Below, piece by piece: positions 26,240 to 34,422 of a DNA stretch of 64,000 bases. Origin of the DNA: a bacterium 1xD8-48 (lineage in GTDB: Bacteria > Bacillota > Clostridia > Lachnospirales > Lachnospiraceae). A program made the translations under genes and the position numbers. Location of the stretch: the NCBI GenBank assembly GCA_009917455.1, contig QZDS01000027.1, positions 1 through 64,000 on the forward strand. The letters run 5' to 3'. Positions within the stretch are counted from its first letter, which is position 1; the number at the start of each line of letters is the position of its first letter. The notes beneath the pieces were generated by a model. It ran no database searches and was not told where the DNA came from. It saw only the letters and a list, made by a program, of their open reading frames with translations.

Positions 26240-27169
26240 TTACACTGTTTGAAGTCCGGCGAGCTGTTCTACTTCTGAAACACTAAGACCAGCATCTTCT
26301 GCAATTTCTTCGATTGTCATTTTTCCTCTTTTTAGCATCCTAAGTGCCGTTTCCTTTTTCGTTTCGCTAATTCCCTCACTTTTTCCCTGATTTAAAATGG
26401 TTCTTGCACTTGTTTCAATCAATGCTCCACTCATCATATCACCTACGCCTTTCTGCACATTCTTGTATTTCTGTGCAATCTCTTTAATCACATCGCCGGA
26501 AAGCTCTATGATTGTGCGTTTGTCAAACGCCCCAATCACTCCGCGCTGTTCCAGTCCGTCAAGTCTTTCCAAAATAACCTGATACTCTGCTTTCAGTTTT
26601 TTCAATTTCTGCTCGTTACTATTATACTCTGGAAAGCTGTTCTCATGTGAAAAAATATAAAACGGGATTAACATCAGCAGGCGTTTTTCAAAAATATCGT
26701 CAAGCGAATACTTCTGCACCTTCATAATCGGCACATCATACTGAACTGTTCCGCCCGGTGTGACAATCACATATTTCATTTTATCCGGTGTCTTTTTGTA
26801 AGTGCGGAGATAGAGAACCGCCGTATTGGGAAATGTCACAGTCAGTGTTTCCTCTGTGACCTCGCCCTCATCAAGAGCTATCTGTGCATCGTATTCAAAA
26901 AGCCTTATGGTGATTCTTCCGTCCGGTAAGCTGCTTTCGCACTCAACATGGTATTTCTTTGGCACATCACCGAAAACCGTAAAATTTGTATCCGTAATTC
27001 GTTCTTTGCCTGCCTCGTCCTGCTGGTCTAAAAAATGTTCATTGGGGAAAAAACGGATTTCTTCGTCACCTGTATATGATTCATCGAAAATTTCATTGAT
27101 TACAGGGATAATCAGCTTCCGGCAGTCATTTAATATTGTCCGGAATGCCCCATCATATATATTTGCCAT
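26240..27169 (-). CDS. Rpn/PD-(D/E)XK-like family protein
   Basis: A 309-residue protein of a type common in Lachnospiraceae and resembling the Rpn (recombination-promoting nuclease / putative transposase) group, with an N-terminal nuclease-like part: ITDTNFTVFGDVPKKYHVECES, in which Asp and the Glu of HVECES suit a PD-(D/E)XK core. The C-terminus has a GKSEGISE stretch and a short HTH-like module (MTIEEIAEDAGLSVSEVEQLAGL), a layout I associate with this family. Function is unproven; members are linked to recombination or phage defence. No terminal repeats were seen, so it is not called a mobile element. Confidence 0.65.
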   Translation of the reverse strand: MANIYDGAFRTILNDCRKLIIPVINEIFDESYTGDEEIRFFPNEHFLDQQDEAGKERITDTNFTVFGDVPKKYHVECESSLPDGRITIRLFEYDAQIALDEGEVTEETLTVTFPNTAVLYLRTYKKTPDKMKYVIVTPGGTVQYDVPIMKVQKYSLDDIFEKRLLMLIPFYIFSHENSFPEYNSNEQKLKKLKAEYQVILERLDGLEQRGVIGAFDKRTIIELSGDVIKEIAQKYKNVQKGVGDMMSGALIETSARTILNQGKSEGISETKKETALRMLKRGKMTIEEIAEDAGLSVSEVEQLAGLQTV

Positions 27170-27269
27170 ATCTTATTGCCTTCCTTTTTGTGTCTTTATC
27201 ATATCATTTTTTTACCCTGAATTCAATAATTTCACAGCCTTTCGATTTTACGCATAAAAGGTGTCAGTA

Positions 27270-28880
27270 TCATTGCATTTCAATAAACTCATATTTCCCG
27301 GAACCTAATCCGGTAACTTTTCGGATAACATTTGCCGCTTTCATTGCATTGATAATATTGGTTGCTTTAGATTTTGAACAATTCAACCATTCCATTACGT
27401 TTGTCTGACCAAATGGAACATTGATGCCGCACTTGTCAAATACCTGTTCAATATTGGAAATGAAGGTTTCTGTTATTTCTGCATTTTCAAACAGGACACA
27501 GTATTTTTCAAAACCATTGCCTACATTTTCAGGGGCGTTGCTTACATTTTCAGGGGCGTTGCTTACATTTTCAGGGGCGTTGCTTACATTTTCAGGGGCG
27601 TTGCTTACATTTTCAGGGGCGTTGCTTACATTTTCAGGGGCGTTGCTTACATTTTCGGGGGCGTTGCTTACATTTTCGGGGGCGTTGCTTACATTTTCAG
27701 GGGCGTTGCTTACTTTTCTGTAGAGCGAAACCTTAAAGCCATCGCCAAACTCTTCAAATAAAGGTTCCGGCAATCCATATTCTTTACATCTGTTGATAAT
27801 TCTTGGCAGTCCGGTTCCCCATGCCTCTACAGTATGCATATAATGAAAGGCTTCTGCCAGGGCTTCATTTCTGCATGTAGATTTGCCCAATTTTGCTGTT
27901 TCCAAATCCAGTCCGCCATAAAGCATACCTGGCGATGACACTTCGATTCTGTCGTCATACAGACATACCTGAATACAGGATTTATCCAGATAACTTCTGT
28001 GAAGGACTGCATTTGCAATCATCTCTCTGATGGCGGATATGGGCAGTTCATAGACATCTTTTCGATACTCGCCTTCAATTTCGGCTCCCATATCTATATG
28101 CCTTAGAACAAAATGGTAGGCATCATCTATCTGCTCATAAACAGGGCCGTTAAATTCTTTTTTATCTATAAATATATCTCTTGTCTGCCCTTTAAATAAG
28201 GCACATTGAATCTTGGAAGATTTGATTTTATTATCTGTCAGCAAATTAAATGCATGTGTGGGGTAAGGATTTCTGCCAACTCTGCAAAGTATGCCAAAAT
28301 CGTGAAGCTTTTCCAGTGTCATATCTTTTATGGAAAGTTTTTCTTCATCTGTCTCGCAGGAATCGATTGCAATTTGTTTCATCTTCCTGCATAAATCCAG
28401 GGCTTTCTTCTCATCATATTCAAGGCCAATCTCCTGGAGGGTATCGTAGGATATATTTTGCCCTTCCAGTTCCAGCTCGTGCAGTTTCCTGATATCAGCA
28501 GGTCTGCTTGTACCATTTATTCTAATATAAGCGCTGTTTTCTTTGCTTTTATTTGCAAGATAATAAGGTCTGAATTTACCTGGCGCTATATCGATTACAA
28601 GAATAGTTTTGTTTTCTGCTGTCTGGATGGAGATATCCGGCTCTATCTGTGGCGTGCATGCATCTGAAATCATATTTGAAATAGAATCTGATAACCTAAA
28701 CGGACTTTGCTCGCCAATTCCATACACATTACCGGTCTCATCTTCAATACCCAGAATTACTTTTCCGCCGGTGCTGTTGGAAAATGCAATAATATCCTTC
28801 AGGAATTTTTCGTGCTTGTCGGGAATTTCTCTTTTGAATTCGATATTTTTACCTTCACCAAAATATTCTTTTTTTACCAT
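27270..28880 (-). CDS. AlbA_2/AAA_4 (Schlafen-type) ATP-binding protein with SNAPENV repeat
   Basis: A 536-residue protein. The N-terminus is the AlbA_2/Schlafen AAA_4 domain (GEGKNIEFKREIP, then DIIAFSNSTGGKVILGIED). The middle has a RecG-type C-terminal segment: REMIANAVLHRSY, then RIEVSSPGMLYGG, then EAWGTGLPRI. Residues about 391-453 are nine tandem SNAPENV heptads, and a winged-helix-like end follows (FGQTNVMEWLNCSKSKATNIINAM). Proteins of this build are proposed transcription regulators or nucleic-acid enzymes, some tied to defence; the role here is unknown. The start at 28880 has CAGGAGGCAGATT upstream. The repeat probably acts as a length-variable linker. Confidence 0.8.
   Translation of the reverse strand: MVKKEYFGEGKNIEFKREIPDKHEKFLKDIIAFSNSTGGKVILGIEDETGNVYGIGEQSPFRLSDSISNMISDACTPQIEPDISIQTAENKTILVIDIAPGKFRPYYLANKSKENSAYIRINGTSRPADIRKLHELELEGQNISYDTLQEIGLEYDEKKALDLCRKMKQIAIDSCETDEEKLSIKDMTLEKLHDFGILCRVGRNPYPTHAFNLLTDNKIKSSKIQCALFKGQTRDIFIDKKEFNGPVYEQIDDAYHFVLRHIDMGAEIEGEYRKDVYELPISAIREMIANAVLHRSYLDKSCIQVCLYDDRIEVSSPGMLYGGLDLETAKLGKSTCRNEALAEAFHYMHTVEAWGTGLPRIINRCKEYGLPEPLFEEFGDGFKVSLYRKVSNAPENVSNAPENVSNAPENVSNAPENVSNAPENVSNAPENVSNAPENVSNAPENVSNAPENVGNGFEKYCVLFENAEITETFISNIEQVFDKCGINVPFGQTNVMEWLNCSKSKATNIINAMKAANVIRKVTGLGSGKYEFIEMQ
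27523..27711. repeat. nine-copy 21-bp in-frame tandem repeat
   Basis: Nine head-to-tail 21-base units with no spacers, coding for SNAPENV on the minus strand. Copies starting at 27649 and 27670 carry one silent A-to-G difference; the other seven are identical at that site. Unit length is a multiple of three, so copy-number slippage keeps the frame. Confidence 0.95.
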
Positions 28881-28979
28881 AACACAATCTGCCTCCTGTG
28901 GAAAACAGAATATTTTTACTAAAATTTATGATAATAATATATCATAATCAGTCAGAAAAATACAAGCCAAAATGGGGGC

Positions 28980-29786
28980 TTAATCAAAAAGCCCCTCAAT
29001 CCTGTCCTCAAATTCCTCCGCCCACGCATCGGCCCTGATTTCGAAATCCTCCGCCCAATCCTCCGCCTTATTTTCAATTTCCAATTCCAGCGCTTCTATT
29101 TTCTGTATGACTTCCTCAGGATATTCTTCCGAATCAGGGTATCCCATAAAGGCGTTGATAAATTCATCGCTGACATGGAGCTTCCATTTCCCGTCTTTGT
29201 AAAAGGCGGAAAGGGTAACGGCGATGGTGCAGGTATCGCCGGAATCCAGAGAGTCGATTGCAGATAAAAAGCCGTCCATATCCCCTGCCAAATCTAACAT
29301 ATCTCTTATTAACGAGCCGATACCGATGCCTTCGCTCTCGCTCATATTTTCGAAAATGGACGCAATATAATTTCCCGTGGCAAGGGACATGTCAAGATTG
29401 GTGATTTTTATATCAATCTCTGCATTTTTGTCAGATTCCCGGACGTCCATGATTTCCCACGACAGGTTTTGAGTGAACCTTTGGGAGAGCCGGTAATTGC
29501 GCTTATAGTACTTCCCTTTGAAAAGGGCGGGCTGCAGCAGCTCATTAAAAACCCGGTATTCCCTGGACTTGGGAATGCCAATAAAGTTCCGTTGGGTGGA
29601 GATATAATTATCCGTATACTTGTTAAAGGTATCCAAATCCATAGTTTTCAGACTGTTCATCACACATTCCGCGGCAGCTTTCGGGGAATTTAAGCCGTCC
29701 TTTGGCGTGGCTGCTGTGCCGCCGCAGGCGCACAGGAACAGGCTGCCGATGATTAGTAAAATAAAAAATGTTCTTTTCTTTGCCAT
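28980..29786 (-). CDS. hypothetical lipoprotein
   Basis: A 268-residue exported lipoprotein: a basic start, hydrophobic stretch and LCACGG lipobox (Cys21). The mature part begins with a helix (SPKAAAECVMNSLKTMD) and a DUF4878/DUF5105-like single-domain look with repeated acidic segments, and it ends in an acidic coiled-coil-like helix rich in Glu, Ala and Trp (KAEDWAEDFE, DAWAEEFEDR). Function not recognised. It is on the same strand as, and downstream of, the Agr-like kinase pair, so it could belong to that operon or be its target. The leader gap to the kinase (137 bases) contains a short CCGCG/CGCGG hairpin. Confidence 0.7.
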   Translation of the reverse strand: MAKKRTFFILLIIGSLFLCACGGTAATPKDGLNSPKAAAECVMNSLKTMDLDTFNKYTDNYISTQRNFIGIPKSREYRVFNELLQPALFKGKYYKRNYRLSQRFTQNLSWEIMDVRESDKNAEIDIKITNLDMSLATGNYIASIFENMSESEGIGIGSLIRDMLDLAGDMDGFLSAIDSLDSGDTCTIAVTLSAFYKDGKWKLHVSDEFINAFMGYPDSEEYPEEVIQKIEALELEIENKAEDWAEDFEIRADAWAEEFEDRIEGLFD

Positions 29787-29923
29787 TTTAATCTACCTCC
29801 TGCTGTTTTTATTACAATAAGCTGACCCGCGAAGCGCGGCAGCGTTTATTTTTATTATATTGGCCGGTTTCCCGAATTCAACAGGCATGGCACGAACAGA
29901 CGGCAGGAAAGCAAAAAAAGACG

Positions 29924-31198
29924 TCAGGGGATAATTGCGGAGAAATAAAACCACCCGTTATCGTATTTCAGGACACTGGTCCCGCCATGTGCTCTGATAA
30001 CGGAATCCACGTTCAGCAGCCCCATTCCGTGACGGGAGCCGCGCTGTCTTCCGGTAACAACCCTGTTGTCCTTTATCAGCACCGGCTCCTTTACAGGGTT
30101 GCGGACGGAGAGAATCAACTGACCGTTTTCCAGAGTCATTTTAAACTTGATTATCCTGCCGGAATCCAGCTTTTCGCAGGCGGAGATTGCATTGTCAAGC
30201 AAATTGCCAAGGAGTATGACGATTTCCTCCTCGCTGATGCAAAGACCGGACAAATCGTTTATGGCGAGGGTCATTGTAATTTTCTTATCGGAGGCTTCCT
30301 GATATTTTCTGTTCAGGATAATGTTTACCACCTCGTGGCCGGTGTTGATAAGGCTGGAGCTCTGGGAAAGGATTCCCGTCAGACGGGAAATATAGGAGAG
30401 TGCGTTTTGCATTTGCCCATTTTCCAGCATTCCCTGAATACAGCCGAGCTGATTTTTATAGTCGTGAAGCTGCCGCCTTTGTAAATCGTAGCTTTTCTGC
30501 ATTCCCTGATAAAGAAGCATTTGATTTTGCGTTTTCTCCTGGAGGAGGCGGAGCCGCTGCATTTCGTCCTCCCTGTCCATTGCTTTGCTGATAAAGTAAA
30601 AGCTGCAGACATTAATAACTGCAAAGCCGGACAGAGCGGCAAGCCTTGCATGATTTTCGGCGGCGGTTCCGCTCTCGTTTATCATAATTATCGACAGAAT
30701 GACTATGAGGCTGACAAGAGAAAAAAAGCCTGCGAAAATCCGGCTTTTGACGGACCATTGGTGGGAACGGTTTTTAAACCTATGGTGAAAAATCAGCATC
30801 AGGCATAAAAAGATACTGTGTATTATATATTCCGCCGCGTCATTGAGGCTCCTGTGCAAAGCAGGAGGGAAAAGATACATGGCGGAGACAAGAAGGGACG
30901 ATATAATCCAGTAAATACTGCAAAGCAGCAGGGAAAATACCAGGCTGCAGACAAAAGTTACATCAAAGAAAATCAGCGCCGCCGCCATGATGACCAGGAC
31001 AAAACGAACCGGCTGGAAGATAAAAGGCGGAATCGGGGTAAAGGAAATCAGAAGGAGTCCGGCCATAAACGCAGGGAGCTTTAAGAACCGCAGCCACAAA
31101 GCGGAGAAAGTCCGCTTCGGCAGCAGGGCTTCAAAGAACAGAGTGCAGCCGGCGGCAAGCAAAAAGGATAAAATAACGCTTCTTATGATAGTTTCCAT
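29924..31198 (-). CDS. GHKL sensor histidine kinase (AgrC-like)
   Basis: A 424-residue kinase with about six N-terminal transmembrane helices, a coiled linker (MQRLRLLQEKTQNQMLLYQ) and a GHKL-type catalytic end. The phospho-acceptor is probably His245 in RRQLHDYKNQLG, and the ATP-binding N box is LLGNLLDNAISACEK, with a late GMGLLNV glycine motif. This is the AgrC/VirS/ComD class, usually peptide-sensing. The stop-to-start junction overlaps the LytTR regulator by one base. No AgrB or small peptide gene was found beside it, so the signal is unknown. Confidence 0.85.
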   Translation of the reverse strand: METIIRSVILSFLLAAGCTLFFEALLPKRTFSALWLRFLKLPAFMAGLLLISFTPIPPFIFQPVRFVLVIMAAALIFFDVTFVCSLVFSLLLCSIYWIISSLLVSAMYLFPPALHRSLNDAAEYIIHSIFLCLMLIFHHRFKNRSHQWSVKSRIFAGFFSLVSLIVILSIIMINESGTAAENHARLAALSGFAVINVCSFYFISKAMDREDEMQRLRLLQEKTQNQMLLYQGMQKSYDLQRRQLHDYKNQLGCIQGMLENGQMQNALSYISRLTGILSQSSSLINTGHEVVNIILNRKYQEASDKKITMTLAINDLSGLCISEEEIVILLGNLLDNAISACEKLDSGRIIKFKMTLENGQLILSVRNPVKEPVLIKDNRVVTGRQRGSRHGMGLLNVDSVIRAHGGTSVLKYDNGWFYFSAIIP

Positions 31199-31911
31199 TA
31201 CATTGCTCCTTTGTAGGTTACGAACGCTTCCTTTGCGGACTGAAAGCGGGAACGCGGGACGGGCAGCGCTAATCCGGTATCCAGATAAGCTGTGTAATTA
31301 TTTATTTTCCGAATGTGCTTCATATTTACCAGATAGCTTTTGTGAATGCGCAGAAAGCCGCAGCCGCTCAGCTCCTGCTCGACGGCGTCCAGCCTGCTGT
31401 ATATCTGATAATGAGTCATCTCTGATTCCATGTAGTAAAAGACGGACTTGTGCCTGCTGCTTTCTATATAAATAATGTTGTCGGTATATAATTTCCGCTC
31501 GCCTTCGATAAAGGAAAAGGTTACCTGTGATGTGCGCATTTTCTGTAAAATTGCGTCCATGCATTCCCCCATGGCCACGTCAAGAGTATCCTTCATAAGA
31601 TAGCGGATGGCGTTTGCCTTATATCCCTCCAGAGCATAATCAATAAAAGCAGTCACAAACACAAGGAAGGTGTCCGAGTGAAAGGCGCGCATTTGCATGG
31701 CGGTTTCAATGCCGTTTAACTCGTCCATACTGATATCCATAAAAACAATGTCGTATTTTACGTTGTTTTCACTTTGGGATAAGAATTCCTCCCCCGAGGT
31801 AAAAAAGGAAATGGAGCTGCCAAGGTCCCGTTTTTCAAGGTAATCGGTGAGAAGCCGTCGGATTTTTTCTCTGTAAAATTGTTCGTCATCGCATATGGCG
31901 ATTTGCAGCAT
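31198..31911 (-). CDS. LytTR-type response regulator
   Basis: A 237-residue AgrA-like regulator. The receiver domain has CDDEQFY near the start and the phospho-acceptor Asp59 in VFMDISMDEL. The C-terminal LytTR DNA-binding domain shows the usual FLRIHKSYLVNMKHI segment and LPVPRSRF. It precedes the GHKL kinase on the same transcript. LytTR proteins commonly control extracellular products such as toxins, peptides or surface proteins; no such gene is visible next to it except the lipoprotein at 28980. Confidence 0.88.
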   Translation of the reverse strand: MLQIAICDDEQFYREKIRRLLTDYLEKRDLGSSISFFTSGEEFLSQSENNVKYDIVFMDISMDELNGIETAMQMRAFHSDTFLVFVTAFIDYALEGYKANAIRYLMKDTLDVAMGECMDAILQKMRTSQVTFSFIEGERKLYTDNIIYIESSRHKSVFYYMESEMTHYQIYSRLDAVEQELSGCGFLRIHKSYLVNMKHIRKINNYTAYLDTGLALPVPRSRFQSAKEAFVTYKGAM

Positions 31912-32156
31912 GGCGGTTATCCCCTTTCTGATACTTTAAGCAGCCTTTGCTCCGGATGCCTGTTATTTAGGATAACACGTTGGCGGCAGAGTTATCAAGA
32001 CACAGGAGTTTTACACGGCAAAGTTTTGCGGCGGAACCATTGGGATGAAAGGGCTTTTTGAAGAAAAACCGGAATGATACAAATTTTTATTGTAAAAGAT
32101 TGCGGCGGATGGAGAAAGTGTAATAAGATATAAGCGATAAGGAGGAGAGATTATTT

Positions 32157-32942
32157 ATGGGTAAATATATTCTGGAATGCTGTGTGGACAGCGTGGAATC
32201 TGCGCTTGCGGCAGCAGAGGGAGGGGCGGACTGGCTGGAGCTGTGTTCGGGGCTCATCATCGGAGGGCTTACCCCGGGCGTTGCCCTGTTCGAGCAGATA
32301 AGACGTTACAGCGATATCCCGATTCGGGTGCTTTTGCGTCCCCGCTTTGGAGATTTTCTTTATACAGAGCATGAGTTTGAGATATTGAAAAGAGAGACGG
32401 AGCTGTTTGGCAGGGCCGGTGCGGAGGGAATCGTAATCGGGTGTCTTAAGGAGGACGGAAGTCTCCATATGCCGCAGATGAGAGCGCTGATGGAAGCGGC
32501 GGGCGGCATGAAGGTTACGTTGCACAGGGCCTTTGACGTGTGCGCAGACCCGATGGAAGCCTATGAGCAGGCCGGGGAGCTTGGGATTGATACGATACTG
32601 ACCTCCGGGCAGGAGGAAAACTGCCTGAAAGGAATAGAACTGCTAAAGAGGCTTGACCGTATTCGGGAGGACAAGGGCGGGCCGAAGCTGATGGCGGGAG
32701 CAGGAGTAACGCCGGAGGTTATCAGGCATTTTTTGGCACAGACAAATATCACGTGTTATCATATGTCGGCAAAAAAGATTGTGGACAGCGGTATGCGCTA
32801 CCGGAAGGAAGGCGTTCCCATGGGGTTTCCGGCTATGGACGAATACAGTATTTTCAGGACGGACAGGAAGGTTGTGGCGGAGGCGAAGAGGATATTAAAA
32901 ATTAATTCCGGTAAGCTATGCGAAATTCCCACAATGTGTTAA
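32157..32942 (+). CDS. cutC: CutC family protein
   Basis: A 261-residue TIM-barrel protein of the CutC family, historically tied to copper homeostasis although that role is disputed. Hallmarks are LECCVDSVESALAAAEGGADWLELC, GGLTPG, LRPRFGDFLYT and FHRAFDV-like MKVTLHRAFDVCADP, then LTSGQE and MAGAGVTPE. RBS GGAGGAGAG lies before ATG 32157. The 245-base gap upstream holds nothing I recognise. Monocistronic or linked to the following TIGR01440 gene 68 bases away. Confidence 0.88.
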   Translation: MGKYILECCVDSVESALAAAEGGADWLELCSGLIIGGLTPGVALFEQIRRYSDIPIRVLLRPRFGDFLYTEHEFEILKRETELFGRAGAEGIVIGCLKEDGSLHMPQMRALMEAAGGMKVTLHRAFDVCADPMEAYEQAGELGIDTILTSGQEENCLKGIELLKRLDRIREDKGGPKLMAGAGVTPEVIRHFLAQTNITCYHMSAKKIVDSGMRYRKEGVPMGFPAMDEYSIFRTDRKVVAEAKRILKINSGKLCEIPTMC

Positions 32943-33010
32943 GATAAAATCAGCGAGTTCAGGGCGAAAACGTCTTTTGACATTTATGCCTGCGAAGAAA
33001 CGGAGAGAGT

Positions 33011-33571
33011 ATGGTAGAATCATATACAAAAATTAAAAATCAGGCGGAGCGGGCGGTCATAGAACTGCTTGCCAGGGCTCGTCTGTCCCAAGGCGATATT
33101 CTGGTGGTTGGATGCTCCTCCAGCGAGGTCACAGGGGAGCGAATCGGAACCGCGTCCAGTCTGGAGACGGCGCAGGCGGTGTTCGAGGGCATTTACGGCG
33201 TGGTGCAGGAAAAGGGTATTTATCTGGCAGCGCAATGCTGCGAGCATTTAAACAGAGCGATTATTATTGAAAGAGAGCTGGCGGCAAGAGAGCGGATTCC
33301 TGTTGTAAATGTAATTCCAAAGCCAAAGGCAGGCGGCTCCTTTGCAACAACGGCTTATGAGAGATTTGTACAGCCCGTTGCAGTGGAGCATATCAGAGCG
33401 CAGGCGGGCATGGATATCGGGGATACGCTGATTGGAATGCATCTTGAGGAGGTTGCGGTTCCAGTCCGCATAAGTATCGGGGAAATCGGCAGGGCTCATC
33501 TGGTATGCGCCAGAACCAGAGGAAAGTTTATCGGAGGAGAAAGGGCGGTTTACAATCAGGATATGCTGTAA
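33011..33571 (+). CDS. TIGR01440 / DUF436 family protein
   Basis: A 186-residue protein of the conserved Firmicute TIGR01440 (DUF436) family, whose role is unknown. Recognisable parts are VVGCSSSEVTGERIGTASS, AAQCCEHLNRAIIIE, the KAGGSFATTAYE segment and DIGDTLIGMHL with PVRI. No signal peptide or membrane helix. It is followed directly by the YdcF-family gene. Confidence 0.8.
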   Translation: MVESYTKIKNQAERAVIELLARARLSQGDILVVGCSSSEVTGERIGTASSLETAQAVFEGIYGVVQEKGIYLAAQCCEHLNRAIIIERELAARERIPVVNVIPKPKAGGSFATTAYERFVQPVAVEHIRAQAGMDIGDTLIGMHLEEVAVPVRISIGEIGRAHLVCARTRGKFIGGERAVYNQDML

Positions 33572-33592
33572 ACCGTGGAGGAGGGCGGAATA

Positions 33593-34342
33593 TTGTTCTG
33601 GTGTCATCTTTTATTTGTATTGGGAATTTTATCAATTGTATATTTCCTGTGTGTTGCTTTTTTTGTGGGCCACGGAACCAATTTTTATTTTATCTGGCTG
33701 TTTTTCGGCGCAGGCGCAATTATTTTGTCAATTTTACTTCGAAAGGGAATCTGGCAGAAATGCCTGCCCCTATGGTTTCGCAGATTATTTCTGGTGGGAG
33801 TATGCCTTTTAAGCCTTTTGTTCGTGATTGTGGAAGGACTCATTATCAGCGGTTTTATGCAGAAAGGGCGGTCAGGGCTTGATTATCTGGTGGTGCTTGG
33901 CGCCCAGATGAAAGCGAGCGGACCTTCTAAAGCGCTTCGATACCGGCTGGATAAGGCCTGCGAGTATCTTGAGGAAAATGAGGGGACGAAGGTGATTGTC
34001 TCCGGCGGTCAGGGGCGCGACGAGCATATATCGGAGGCTCAGGGAATGTACGATTATCTGACGGCGCAGGGAATTGAAAAGGAGAGGATTTTTATGGAGG
34101 ATAAGTCGAAGAACACTTTCCAGAATCTGACCTTTTCGGCCAAGTTCCTTGATAAGGAAACGGATTCCGTAGGCGTGGTGTCCAACAATTTTCATGTTTT
34201 CCGGGCGGTTAAAATTGCGGAAAAAGCAGGATATCGGAATGTGTGCGGAATTGCGGCGAGGGGAGAGCCCTTTTTGCAAATCAATAACATGGTGCGGGAA
34301 TTCCTGGGAGTGATGAAGGATTTTCTTGTGGGGAATATGTAA
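33593..34342 (+). CDS. YdcF/SanA-family (DUF218) membrane protein
   Basis: About 249 residues. Three hydrophobic N-terminal helices precede a cytosolic or extracytosolic DUF218 domain: LDYLVVLGAQMK, ALRYRLDKA, VIVSGGQGRDE, SEAQGMYDYLTAQGI, then DKSKNTFQNL and VVSNNFHVFRA. The family is linked to cell-envelope processes, with unclear chemistry. I prefer TTG 33593 because AGGAGGG at 33579-33585 is well placed; GTG 33575 is in frame but lies within the same RBS stretch. Confidence 0.82.
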   Translation: MFWCHLLFVLGILSIVYFLCVAFFVGHGTNFYFIWLFFGAGAIILSILLRKGIWQKCLPLWFRRLFLVGVCLLSLLFVIVEGLIISGFMQKGRSGLDYLVVLGAQMKASGPSKALRYRLDKACEYLEENEGTKVIVSGGQGRDEHISEAQGMYDYLTAQGIEKERIFMEDKSKNTFQNLTFSAKFLDKETDSVGVVSNNFHVFRAVKIAEKAGYRNVCGIAARGEPFLQINNMVREFLGVMKDFLVGNM

Positions 34343-34422
34343 ACACAGAAAATTTCGTGCAATGTACAGGAATAAAGCTGATACATCTGCAATTTGGTAT
34401 GGGCATGGAAAGGAGGCTGCAG

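Noticed and set aside
26240..27169. Insertion sequence around the Rpn-like gene
   Set aside because: No terminal inverted repeats or target-site duplications visible at its ends, and the protein is not a DDE transposase.
27523..27711. Possible CRISPR array
   Set aside because: Units are contiguous 21-mers with no spacers and are translated as SNAPENV within an intact gene.
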